Positions 1 through 7,021 of a stretch of 27,180 nucleotides of DNA are shown here, piece by piece. The first letter of the stretch is position 1, and each line of letters starts with the position of its first letter. A program made the position numbers and the translations under genes. The notes under the pieces are model-generated. The model ran no database searches and was not told the origin of the DNA. It worked only from the letters and a program-made list of their open reading frames with translations. Source of the DNA: Bacteroidota bacterium (GTDB taxonomy: Bacteria > Bacteroidota > Bacteroidia > Chitinophagales > Chitinophagaceae). Location of the stretch: positions 1 to 27,180 of the forward strand of contig JAEZDC010000013.1 in assembly GCA_023429825.1 (NCBI GenBank), read 5' to 3'.

Positions 1-527
1 AAAATGGTTCTTTCACTTCTGCAGTAAAACAACGTATAGGAAATTTTGAATTGGTAAACGGAGGTTCTTTATTTCTGGACGAAGTGGGTGTCATGAGCTT
101 GAGTGCACAGGCGAAAGTGCTTAGGGCATTACAGGAAGGTAAGATCACACGAGTAGGAGGAGATAAAGATATCAGTGTGGATGTACGAGTAGTGGCAGCG
201 ACTAATAAAGATTTATTGAAGGAAGTAGAAGATAAAAATTTCCGCTTAGACCTTTATCATAGACTGGGCGTAATACTGGTACATGTGCCATCTCTAAATG
301 ATCGGAGAGACGATATTCCTTTATTAGTTGATTACTTCCTGAAAGAGATCGCTGATGATTACGGACAGGCGAAAAAAGATATTGATAAGAAAGCTATAGA
401 AGCTTTAAAGGAACACAACTGGACAGGTAATATTCGTGAGTTGAGGAATGTAGTAGAACGTTTGGTGATACTTTCCGGAAAAAATATCACAGCGGATGAT
501 GTAAAATCATATGTGATCCCGGGTTAA
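1..527 (+). CDS. Sigma-54-type AAA+ response regulator, C-terminal part (5' end outside window)
   Basis: This is the C-terminal part of an NtrC-like AAA+ ATPase; the reading frame is open from base 3, so the start lies upstream of the window. Visible in order are a GSFTSA loop (bases 6-23) where NtrC proteins carry GAFTGA, the Walker B stretch GGSLFLDEVG, the sensor I region VRVVAATNKDL, the arginine-finger region FRLDLYHRLG, and the sensor II region WTGNIRELRNVVERL. The protein stops about 15 residues after the AAA+ lid, so the usual Fis-type DNA-binding helix-turn-helix is absent. Proteins of this family normally remodel sigma-54 RNA polymerase after phosphorylation of an N-terminal receiver domain; that domain is not in the window and is inferred. 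From memory, short versions with this altered loop are common in Bacteroidota. The stop codon overlaps the convergent MerR-like gene. Confidence 0.88.
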   Translation, partial: NGSFTSAVKQRIGNFELVNGGSLFLDEVGVMSLSAQAKVLRALQEGKITRVGGDKDISVDVRVVAATNKDLLKEVEDKNFRLDLYHRLGVILVHVPSLNDRRDDIPLLVDYFLKEIADDYGQAKKDIDKKAIEALKEHNWTGNIRELRNVVERLVILSGKNITADDVKSYVIPG

Positions 528-781
528 ATAGGTGAGATTGCAGCAAGGCTGAGCTTTTTTATTTCTTCTGGGCTTAGCTCGGCTATTCTTGAGATCTTGT
601 AACCATTATTGTACAATTCGTTTATCTGTAAAACCAGTTTTAGATCATCTGCATCGTAGTATCGATGGTTACTTTGTTTTCTTTTTGGGGTAATGATCTT
701 ATATCGTTGTTCCCAGATGCGAAGTGTATGTGCTTTAATTCCTGTAAGCAACTCAAGGTCTTTAATGGATAATTCATTCAT
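524..781 (-). CDS. Short MerR-family HTH protein (HTH only, possibly truncated)
   Basis: The 85-residue product is essentially one MerR-type winged helix-turn-helix. It opens with MNELSIKDLELLTGIKAHTL, followed by RIWEQRYKI and the wing NHRYYDADDL, a signature of MerR/CarH-like activators. Relatives in Bacteroidota are, from memory, about 300 residues long with a C-terminal cobalamin-binding-like region; that region is missing. The gene ends within the last codons of the convergent sigma-54-type regulator, the two stop codons overlapping by two bases, so nothing downstream could encode the lost domain in the same frame. It may be a functional DNA-binding stub or the remnant of a longer gene cut by rearrangement. 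The HTH assignment is firm; the functional status is open. Confidence 0.75.
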   Translation of the reverse strand: MNELSIKDLELLTGIKAHTLRIWEQRYKIITPKRKQSNHRYYDADDLKLVLQINELYNNGYKISRIAELSPEEIKKLSLAAISPI

Positions 782-899
782 GGTTTCAAGATAAATTCCT
801 TTGCCGATCTTTTAACATCTGATTTGTAATAATATTATCACGAATTCTACTCACAAATTCAGGGCAAGAGGTTCAAAGACTTAGCTAATGCATTTACCT

Positions 900-907
900 T
901 ATTTTTG
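900..907 (+). promoter_or_regulatory. Candidate Bacteroidota -7 box upstream of lepB
   Basis: TATTTTTG matches the Bacteroidota -7 consensus TAnnTTTG and lies 20 bases before the lepB ATG. No good TTTG -33 element is seen at the expected distance, so this is only a candidate. Confidence 0.3.
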
Positions 908-927
908 CTCACACCTAAAAAACGTTT

Positions 928-2463
928 ATGGGTTGGATCATATTTATTCTGTGGATCATTGGCTGGCATATAGGAATGTATGGAATGTTTAAGAAGGCTG
1001 GGGTAGAGCCATGGAAAGCATTGATCCCTTTCTACAATACCTGGATCATGGTGAAGTTATGCCGTATAAAAAAAGTATGGTTCTGGCTTCAGTTTATCCC
1101 GATAGCAGGACAATTTATCACTATCTGGATATCGATTATATGGATAATGCATTTTGGTAAGTTTGATCTCATCTCTCATACACTCACTGTGTTCTTCCCT
1201 TACATATACTTTCCTTATATAGGCTTCAATACCAAAGACAGATGGAAGGGCCACGATATTTTTAAATTATATAAGAAGCCTGGTTCAAGAGAATGGATAG
1301 ACGCTGCGGTGTTTGCCATTGTAGCCGCTACAATCATCAGGACTTTCATCTTTGAAGCGTACACCATTCCAACAGGGAGTATGGAGAAAACATTACTGGT
1401 AAATGATTTTCTATTCGTAAATAAAATGGCTTATGGACCAAGGCTACCTAATACTCCTTTAAGTTTTCCTTTCGTGCATAACTTATTTCCTGGCACACAA
1501 AGACCTTCATACCTCACATGGATACAATCGCCATATAAAAGAATAAATGGCTACTCGGAGATAAAGCGAAACGATGTAGTGGTGTTTAATTTTCCGGCCG
1601 GAGATACGGTGATCAATCTTCCTGACTTTGGATCGTTGAATACCTACTATGAAATGGTGAGAACTTATGGAAGAGAAAATGTGCTTAGTCGTTTTGAAGA
1701 TACTATTTTGGTTCACCCGGTCGATAAAACAGATAATTACATCAAACGCTGTGTAGGAATTCCGGGTGATAAAATTCAAATCATTAATGGTGTTGTTTAT
1801 GTAAATGATAAGAAGAACCCTATTCCTGAAGGCGGTCAGAGAACATATATTATCAAATCAGATAAAAGACCCATCGACTTCAGTTCTCTTGAAGAGGAAT
1901 ATGATATAAATATCAGAAGAGATCAGGACTATGAAAATTACCGAGATAATATACAAGCCAGTTTAACTACGGTTGGGGAAGCCGAAGCAATCCTTTCTGA
2001 AAGTGATGTGGCAAAACTTTCTAAAGTTCCCGGCATACTATCTATCACTCCCTTGATCGTTCCTTATAATTCGATGGAGGCTGTTTACCGTTTATTCCCC
2101 TATGACTCCACTCATTATAAATGGAGTATTGATAATTATGGTCCAGTGATCATTCCTAAGAAAGGAGCTACTGTAAAGTTAGATTCAATCAATCTCGCTT
2201 TGTACCATAGAGTGATCACAAACTATGAGCACCATACTTTAGATGTGAGAAATAACATTATCTATATAGATGATAAGCCAGCCACTACTTATACTTTTAA
2301 ATATGATCATTACTGGATGATGGGGGATAATCGTCATAATAGTCAGGATAGTCGATTCTGGGGTTTTGTGCCTGAGACGCATATTGTAGGTAAAGCTTCG
2401 CTGATATGGTTCAGTTGGGATGGTGGCCCACGATGGAAACGCATATTTAAAACGATTGAATAA
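928..2463 (+). CDS. lepB: Signal peptidase I with N-terminal membrane domain
   Basis: Cleaves signal peptides from exported proteins at the outer face of the inner membrane (family S26). The catalytic serine is Ser151 in PTGSMEKTL, just after a membrane segment at about 125-143, and the general-base lysine is Lys273 in NYIKRCVGIPGD. The conserved C-terminal box GDNRHNSQDSRFWG follows near residue 467. The first 110 residues form an extra hydrophobic domain with two or three membrane segments, resembling DUF5684-like extensions. About 190 residues separate the lysine from the last box, far more than in E. coli LepB; long forms of about 500 residues are usual in Bacteroidota from memory. The ATG precedes a hydrophobic start, and a strong terminator follows the stop. 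Confidence 0.95.
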   Translation: MGWIIFILWIIGWHIGMYGMFKKAGVEPWKALIPFYNTWIMVKLCRIKKVWFWLQFIPIAGQFITIWISIIWIMHFGKFDLISHTLTVFFPYIYFPYIGFNTKDRWKGHDIFKLYKKPGSREWIDAAVFAIVAATIIRTFIFEAYTIPTGSMEKTLLVNDFLFVNKMAYGPRLPNTPLSFPFVHNLFPGTQRPSYLTWIQSPYKRINGYSEIKRNDVVVFNFPAGDTVINLPDFGSLNTYYEMVRTYGRENVLSRFEDTILVHPVDKTDNYIKRCVGIPGDKIQIINGVVYVNDKKNPIPEGGQRTYIIKSDKRPIDFSSLEEEYDINIRRDQDYENYRDNIQASLTTVGEAEAILSESDVAKLSKVPGILSITPLIVPYNSMEAVYRLFPYDSTHYKWSIDNYGPVIIPKKGATVKLDSINLALYHRVITNYEHHTLDVRNNIIYIDDKPATTYTFKYDHYWMMGDNRHNSQDSRFWGFVPETHIVGKASLIWFSWDGGPRWKRIFKTIE

Positions 2464-2477
2464 ATAAAGTAAATTGC

Positions 2478-2504
2478 AAAGTCCTCCATATCGGGGGACT
2501 TTTT
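2478..2504 (+). terminator. Rho-independent terminator of lepB
   Basis: A 10-bp stem (2478-2487 with 2493-2502, one T-G wobble) closes a 5-base loop and ends in a T run. It lies 15 bases after the lepB stop and before the cytidine deaminase ATG, so the two genes are probably separate transcripts. Confidence 0.85.
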
Positions 2505-2515
2505 ATCTGATTGAT

Positions 2516-3001
2516 ATGGCCACAGAAAAATTTAGTTTCGAATACGAAGTGTACAATTCAGCTGAAGAGTTGTCAAAAGAAGATGCTTATTTATTACAGC
2601 TTGCAAAAGATGTTGCAGATACTGCGTACGCCCCTTATAGCAAGTTCAACGTAGGCGCTGCAGCAAAAATGTTGAATGGTGCAATAGTAAAAGGAACCAA
2701 CCAGGAAAATGCAAGTTATCCGGTAGGCATTTGTGCTGAACGTTCGTTGATGGCTGCTGCAGGAACAATCTTTCCGAACGAAGCAATAGAGACAATGGCA
2801 ATAACTTATCATAATCTGAATGGTAGCAGCGATACTCCGGCCTCGCCTTGTGGTATGTGCAGGCAGTATATAAGAGAATATGAGACCAGGACACATCACC
2901 CGATCAGGTTAATATTAGCAGGAAAAGAAGGAAAAGTTTACATCATTCCACAGGCAAATATGTTACTGCCTTTAGGCTTCACAAGTGAAGATTTAAAGTA
3001 A
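2516..3001 (+). CDS. cdd: Cytidine deaminase
   Basis: Zinc-dependent hydrolytic deamination of cytidine and deoxycytidine to uridine and deoxyuridine in pyrimidine salvage. The 161-residue product has the two signature blocks: CAERS with zinc ligand Cys73 and proton-shuttling Glu75, and PCGMCRQ with Cys112 and Cys115. The substrate-binding stretch YSKFNVGAA lies at 41-49. The length and three-cysteine arrangement fit the homotetrameric class. I chose the ATG at 2516, because an in-frame start at 2474 would place the lepB terminator hairpin inside the coding sequence and add 14 unconserved residues. A bidirectional terminator follows at once. Confidence 0.95.
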   Translation: MATEKFSFEYEVYNSAEELSKEDAYLLQLAKDVADTAYAPYSKFNVGAAAKMLNGAIVKGTNQENASYPVGICAERSLMAAAGTIFPNEAIETMAITYHNLNGSSDTPASPCGMCRQYIREYETRTHHPIRLILAGKEGKVYIIPQANMLLPLGFTSEDLK

Positions 3002-3029
3002 AAAAGGCAGCTTCCCGCTGCCTTTTTTT
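3001..3029. terminator. Bidirectional terminator between cdd and the RRM gene
   Basis: An 11-bp stem (3001-3011 with 3017-3027) around the loop TTCCC is flanked by A and T runs on opposite sides, so it can serve both convergent genes. It overlaps the stop codons of both cdd and the RRM gene. Confidence 0.85.
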
Positions 3030-3411
3030 AATATCGTCCACGGTTTCCACCGCCGCCTCTGTTTCCACCTCTGTCGTAGCTACCACCACCTCCGCGACTT
3101 CCACCTCCGCCGCCTCGGCCACCCCCATAATTGCCATATCCACCACCTCTGCTTCCACCACCGCTGCCACCTCTATCCTCAGCTTCCTTTACTACTAAAA
3201 CTTTTTTACCCAGGTTAAGATCATTCAATCCATCAATAGCCTCTAGTCCTTCTTCACGATTTGGCATATCAACAAAACCAAAGCCTTTGCTTTTACCTGT
3301 TTCTTTATCAATAGCAACTTTTGCAGAAGTTACTGTTCCAAATTTTTCAAAGAATTCTAAGAGTTCAGCGTCATCCATATCATATGGCATTCCCGCCACA
3401 AAAATTTTCAT
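3028..3411 (-). CDS. Glycine-rich RNA-binding protein with one RRM
   Basis: A single RNA-recognition motif fills residues 1-78, with RNP2 as IFVAGM (3-8) and RNP1 as KGFGFVDM (42-49). Both carry the aromatic residues that stack on RNA bases. Residues 80-127 are almost entirely Gly, Arg, Ser, Tyr and Asn in RGG-like repeats. This architecture resembles the cold-induced glycine-rich RRM proteins of cyanobacteria and plants and is widespread in Bacteroidota. A role as an RNA chaperone or post-transcriptional regulator, perhaps cold-responsive, is inferred from the family. The gene is convergent with cdd and shares its terminator. Confidence 0.92.
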   Translation of the reverse strand: MKIFVAGMPYDMDDAELLEFFEKFGTVTSAKVAIDKETGKSKGFGFVDMPNREEGLEAIDGLNDLNLGKKVLVVKEAEDRGGSGGGSRGGGYGNYGGGRGGGGGSRGGGGSYDRGGNRGGGGNRGRY

Positions 3412-3538
3412 ACTGGTTATTTTGAAGTGAAAGTAGGGTTTTTTGATTCAAAATATCAGGCTAAAAGTATGAACTGCCGGTTAAATTATTGGCATATTCT
3501 GGCTTGATTCTTTCAGCTGCCATACAAATTGTAGTAGC

Positions 3539-4228
3539 ATGAGAACAAGTATTGCCGGAAAGAAAGATCCTATGCAGAAGGCAAGAACCGAATGCCGTAA
3601 GAAGTTCTTATTTTATTTTAAGAAAGGATTCGCTGATCAGAAATATTATGATTGGGAAAGAGGGTACAAATGGGAGGCGCATGTGTTGTGGTTGGAAATG
3701 CTGAATAAAAAAGAATTCAAGCGATTATTAGATGCAGGTGAATATTCTGAAATAGCCAATAGGGCAACACGGATAGAATCAAAGACCAATTTGTTGTTCT
3801 CATTTGAAAAGATGGCATTGCGGGATGCGGTAAAACCTGAAGAAGGAGCGAAGTCGTTTGCAAATGGTTTATACGATTTCATTTACGGAAGTGGTAAACT
3901 TCAAAACAGATTTGAGAGGTTTGTGGAAGTAGTCAGTGAACTGCCGAGAAAACAAACTCGTGTGTTAACCTGGCCATTGGTGACCGTGTTTGGATTTATT
4001 GCAAATCCTGTTGAACATATTTTCCTAAAGCCAAAGGTTACGAAGATCGCGGCAGAGAAATACAAGTTCGATTTTAAATATACCTCAAGACCTAACTGGG
4101 AAACGTATAGCAATTATCTTGGTTTTGCAGAGTTGGTTGGGCAGGATGTGTTTGATCTTGCACCAAAAGACATGATAGATATTCAATCTTTTTTATGGGT
4201 GATGGGTTCTGATGAGTATCCTGATTAG
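3539..4228 (+). CDS. Conserved hypothetical protein, soluble
   Basis: I recognise the sequence as a widespread uncharacterised bacterial family but know no function. The 229-residue product has no signal peptide and no clear membrane segment. Landmarks are a basic N-terminus, the aromatic block YYDWERGYKWEAHVLWLEML (positions 41-60), NLLFSFEKMALRDAV near 84-98, and a highly ordered second half with RVLTWPLVTVFGFIANP and IFLKPKVT. It ends in SFLWVMGSDEYP, a C-terminal block I associate with the family. The ATG at 3539 is the longest start; the ATG at 3572 (MQKART) is also possible because the first 11 residues look unconserved. It is probably a single-gene unit. Confidence 0.8.
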   Translation: MRTSIAGKKDPMQKARTECRKKFLFYFKKGFADQKYYDWERGYKWEAHVLWLEMLNKKEFKRLLDAGEYSEIANRATRIESKTNLLFSFEKMALRDAVKPEEGAKSFANGLYDFIYGSGKLQNRFERFVEVVSELPRKQTRVLTWPLVTVFGFIANPVEHIFLKPKVTKIAAEKYKFDFKYTSRPNWETYSNYLGFAELVGQDVFDLAPKDMIDIQSFLWVMGSDEYPD

Positions 4229-4246
4229 AGGAATAAAGAACGGGAC

Positions 4247-4267
4247 GTACAAGAGTGCGACGCAACG
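4247..4267 (+). repeat. Dispersed repeat, copy 1
   Basis: These 21 bases match, exactly and in inverted orientation, bases 15036-15056. Both copies are intergenic. A 21-bp identity between two non-coding sites in 27 kb is not expected by chance. The bases after it (GAAGTT) also partly follow the other copy, suggesting a degenerating interspersed element. Confidence 0.8.
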
Positions 4268-4300
4268 AAGTTGAAAAAACTTATGCGGTTGGCAACATAA

Positions 4301-5449
4301 TTATTTCAATATTTCAGCAACCATAACTCCTAAATATGTTCCTATGGCATAGCCAATGGTGCCTACTAAAATGGCAGGTAAACGAAGATCACTTCTGCCT
4401 AAACTGGTGGCAACTGCAGCGGAAGAAGTAGGTCCGCCAATTCCTGCGATTGAACTAATTGCGATCACATACCAATCCTGTTTCAATATAGCTCCCACTA
4501 AGTAAATGATGACACCATGAATAAGAATGAGTATTATGATCCATGTGAAAAGTAGTAAGGCTACGTCGCCTTTTGCCATCAATGCACCAAGGTCGCAGAA
4601 TGCACCTACTACTGCAAGGAATATTAAGATAAAAAAGTACCCCATCACTTTTCCACCCTTTAATCGTTGTATAAATTTTATTTGCGCCAATATCAAAGCA
4701 ATCGTTGTGAGAATAAGAATGGTTGGAATTTTCTTGTTGGAAAGTCCATTCAGGTATTGTGAAATAAACAAGGTGCCGAAAGCTAATGCAAGCAAAAGTG
4801 CGAGGTCAGTGACATTGATTGGTTCTTTTCGATGATCAAGCTGCTCGACTTCTTTATTCGCATTTATATTATCTGTCGCAGATCTTCTTGGAAATTTCCT
4901 TTGAAGTAATGGGCATAGGAAGATCATGAGCATCGTCCACATAGTTGAAGCAATATTATCTGCTGCATTGATGGCTGCAAAAGAAGTACCGTCTTTATTC
5001 ACTCCGTAGTGCAATGCTATGGCATTGAGATTGGCACTGCCACCAACATACGTACCCGTTAACATTCCTGCAACTGCATTGGATTGGTTTACCTGTTGCT
5101 GCGGTTCCACTATGTAGTAACTAAGAAAGGTTCCAATGATGGCGCCTGCGGATCCGACTAAAAACATCGTGATCATCGGCACACCTGCCTTACGAAGACC
5201 CTTTAGTTTAACATCAAGCATCAAAAAGAAAATAGCAATGGGCGCAACATAATTGAAGATGCCCTCGTATAATGGATAGTCTGTATTGGAAGGAATGAGG
5301 TCGAAATTGGAGACGATTGCTGCGGTAATAATAGTAAGTAAAACGCCGCCCAGGAATGTAAAGCCTTTTTTTGCGCCGAGCCACTCAGAAAAAACAATTA
5401 TCAATAGCAGTACAGTAATTACATAAATAGGGTTACCCAGCAGTTGCAT
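4301..5449 (-). CDS. DUF819-family integral membrane protein
   Basis: A 382-residue polytopic protein with about ten hydrophobic segments, matching the DUF819 (YjcL-like) family, whose substrate is unknown; related folds are seen in bile-acid/sodium and glutamate-type symporters. Family landmarks include MLTGTYVGGSANLNAIALH near residues 132-150, the polar helix FAAINAADNIASTMW, and the C-terminal glycine/serine-rich hairpin GIGGPTSSAAVATSLG. These paired polar re-entrant motifs suggest a transporter. The central basic and acidic loop at about 190-212 is probably cytoplasmic. I chose the ATG at 5449 over the TTG one codon earlier. The gene is divergent from lgt across a gap of 87 bases. Confidence 0.85.
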   Translation of the reverse strand: MQLLGNPIYVITVLLLIIVFSEWLGAKKGFTFLGGVLLTIITAAIVSNFDLIPSNTDYPLYEGIFNYVAPIAIFFLMLDVKLKGLRKAGVPMITMFLVGSAGAIIGTFLSYYIVEPQQQVNQSNAVAGMLTGTYVGGSANLNAIALHYGVNKDGTSFAAINAADNIASTMWTMLMIFLCPLLQRKFPRRSATDNINANKEVEQLDHRKEPINVTDLALLLALAFGTLFISQYLNGLSNKKIPTILILTTIALILAQIKFIQRLKGGKVMGYFFILIFLAVVGAFCDLGALMAKGDVALLLFTWIIILILIHGVIIYLVGAILKQDWYVIAISSIAGIGGPTSSAAVATSLGRSDLRLPAILVGTIGYAIGTYLGVMVAEILK

Positions 5450-5536
5450 CAATTGGTTTTAGCTACAAAATACATTGTTTTATATAAACTGCTTTGTTAT
5501 ACCTGTTTTATCAGTTCTTCTTTCTAACATTGCAGC

Positions 5537-6820
5537 ATGTATCCCAACCTGTATTACGCTTTTGAAGACCTGTTTGGAGTGAAGATAAAAGGACTTCAGT
5601 TGGTAAATTCTTTTGGATTTTTTGTGGCTATTGCTTTCCTGGTTGCAGCGTTAGTGTTAACGAGAGAGTTAAAAAGAAGACAGGCGATCGGCTTGTTTAG
5701 TTATAGTGAAAGAACGATCACTATCGGTGGTCCTGTTACGCTTGGCGACATCATTACAAATATTGTTTTAGGGTTCTTGTTGGGATATAAGATCATCGGT
5801 GCTTTTTTTATTTCGGAAGCATTAGAAGATCCGCAGTCTTTCATGTTATCAGGAGAAGGACACTTTTTATCTGGTGTAATTGCAGCAGCTTTTTTTGGCG
5901 GATGGAAATATTTAGAAAAGAAAAAATCAGCTACATCAAAATCTGAAAAACGAAATGTAAGAATATGGCCTGCTGATAGGGTAGGAGATATGACAATTCT
6001 CGCTGCCATTTTTGGATTTCTAGGTGCTAAGATCTTTCACAACCTGGAGAACTGGAATGAGTTGGTTGCAGATCCGATCGGATCCTTGCTTTCTTTTAGT
6101 GGGTTGACTATTTATGGGGGATTGATCTGTGCCACTATAGCTATCATCATCTATGCAAAAAAACATAAGATACCTGTATTACATCTTGCAGATGCGTTTG
6201 GTCCAGCATTGATGATCGCTTACGCAATAGGAAGGATCGGGTGTCATATTTCTGGTGATGGCGATTGGGGTATATTGAATAGCGCATTTATCAATGATGC
6301 CAACGCAGATATAATCAAAGCAACACCGGAGCAATTCAAAACTGCTTTCGAGATGAATTCTGGTTTCTACATGCGGCAGTTTGGTTCTTTAGAAAATGTT
6401 CATCATGCACCTTTCAATGTTGCAGGTCTTCCTGATTGGTTAATGGCTTATAATTATCCGAACAATGTTTTAAGTGAAGGCGTGAACTTTGCCAGTTGCA
6501 CTGGTAAGTACTGTGCTTATCTGCCGATGCCTGTGTATCCAACTCCATTATACGAAGCGATCGCATGCACATTCTTATTTTTTATTCTCTGGGTACTCAG
6601 AAAGAGAATTACGATAGCAGGTAGATTAGCTGCTTTGTACCTTATATTTAATGGAGCTGAAAGGTTCATGATTGAAAAGATCAGGGTAAATACTACGTAT
6701 GATCTGTTCGGCTTTCATCCCACGCAGGCAGAATTGATATCAACTATTTTTATCATATCCGGGGTAGTTCTTTGGTTCTACAGCCCCAAAATCCAGCCCG
6801 CAAAGCCTGTAAAGGGCTAA
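5537..6820 (+). CDS. lgt: Prolipoprotein diacylglyceryl transferase
   Basis: Transfers diacylglycerol from phosphatidylglycerol to the lipobox cysteine of prolipoproteins, the first step of lipoprotein maturation in the inner membrane. The 427-residue product is longer than E. coli Lgt (about 290), with insertions at about 125-145 and 250-310. Visible landmarks are YGGLICA near 193, the signature region AIGRIGCHISGDGDWG near 230-245 (Arg233 matching the essential arginine of the GRxGNF motif), PTPLYEAI, and ERFMIEKIRVN near the C-terminus. The asparagine of the classic motif is replaced by Cys236. About seven membrane segments are present. A predicted substrate, the lipoprotein at 14161-14859, is in this window. 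Confidence 0.93.
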   Translation: MYPNLYYAFEDLFGVKIKGLQLVNSFGFFVAIAFLVAALVLTRELKRRQAIGLFSYSERTITIGGPVTLGDIITNIVLGFLLGYKIIGAFFISEALEDPQSFMLSGEGHFLSGVIAAAFFGGWKYLEKKKSATSKSEKRNVRIWPADRVGDMTILAAIFGFLGAKIFHNLENWNELVADPIGSLLSFSGLTIYGGLICATIAIIIYAKKHKIPVLHLADAFGPALMIAYAIGRIGCHISGDGDWGILNSAFINDANADIIKATPEQFKTAFEMNSGFYMRQFGSLENVHHAPFNVAGLPDWLMAYNYPNNVLSEGVNFASCTGKYCAYLPMPVYPTPLYEAIACTFLFFILWVLRKRITIAGRLAALYLIFNGAERFMIEKIRVNTTYDLFGFHPTQAELISTIFIISGVVLWFYSPKIQPAKPVKG

Positions 6821-6869
6821 ATCTTGCCGTTCATACCAGGAAAGTAACTCTAACATTCATTTGTCGTTA

Positions 6870-6890
6870 GGTATAAAATCATTTTATACC
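6870..6890. promoter_or_regulatory. Perfect AT-rich palindrome (possible operator)
   Basis: The arm GGTATAAAAT and its exact reverse complement flank a single central base. It lies 50 bases after the lgt stop and 132 before the TonB-receptor ATG. The symmetry suits a dimeric regulator site; it is too AT-rich, and lacks a T tract, to be a convincing terminator. Confidence 0.5.
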
Positions 6891-6926
6891 AATCATCACA
6901 TTATTTTACCGTTCATGCTGTTGACA

Positions 6927-6983
6927 TGTACTATGCAATGCAAAGTACATAGGTTTGTGATGTAATTAAAAAAGCATAGTACA
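6927..6983. repeat. Inverted repeats in the leader of the TonB-receptor gene
   Basis: TGTACTATGC at 6927-6936 has its exact reverse complement at 6974-6983. Inside this, ATGTACT (6926-6932) pairs with AGTACAT (6944-6950), so two alternative foldings share one arm. The candidate -7 box lies between the arms. Confidence 0.55.
6950..6957 (+). promoter_or_regulatory. Candidate -7 box of the TonB-receptor gene
   Basis: TAGGTTTG matches TAnnTTTG exactly. A TTGA at 6921-6924 could be the -33 element, though the spacer of 25 bases is longer than usual. Transcription would begin near 6962, giving a 5' leader of about 60 bases. Confidence 0.4.
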
Positions 6984-7021
6984 AAAATAAAACAAGTACC
7001 AAATAACTTTAAAATACCAAT

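Noticed and set aside
2594..2899. Minus-strand open frames of 101 and 82 codons inside cdd
   Set aside because: Antisense shadows of the well-supported cytidine deaminase; their cysteine-rich translations arise from the complementary codons.
3131..3430. Plus-strand proline/leucine-rich open frame
   Set aside because: Complement of the RRM and glycine-rich coding sequence; low complexity creates the open frame.
6921..6926. TTGACA resembling a sigma-70 -35 box of the E. coli type
   Set aside because: The housekeeping sigma factor of Bacteroidota recognises TTTG/TAnnTTTG; no TATAAT follows at 17 bases. I kept only the TAnnTTTG match.
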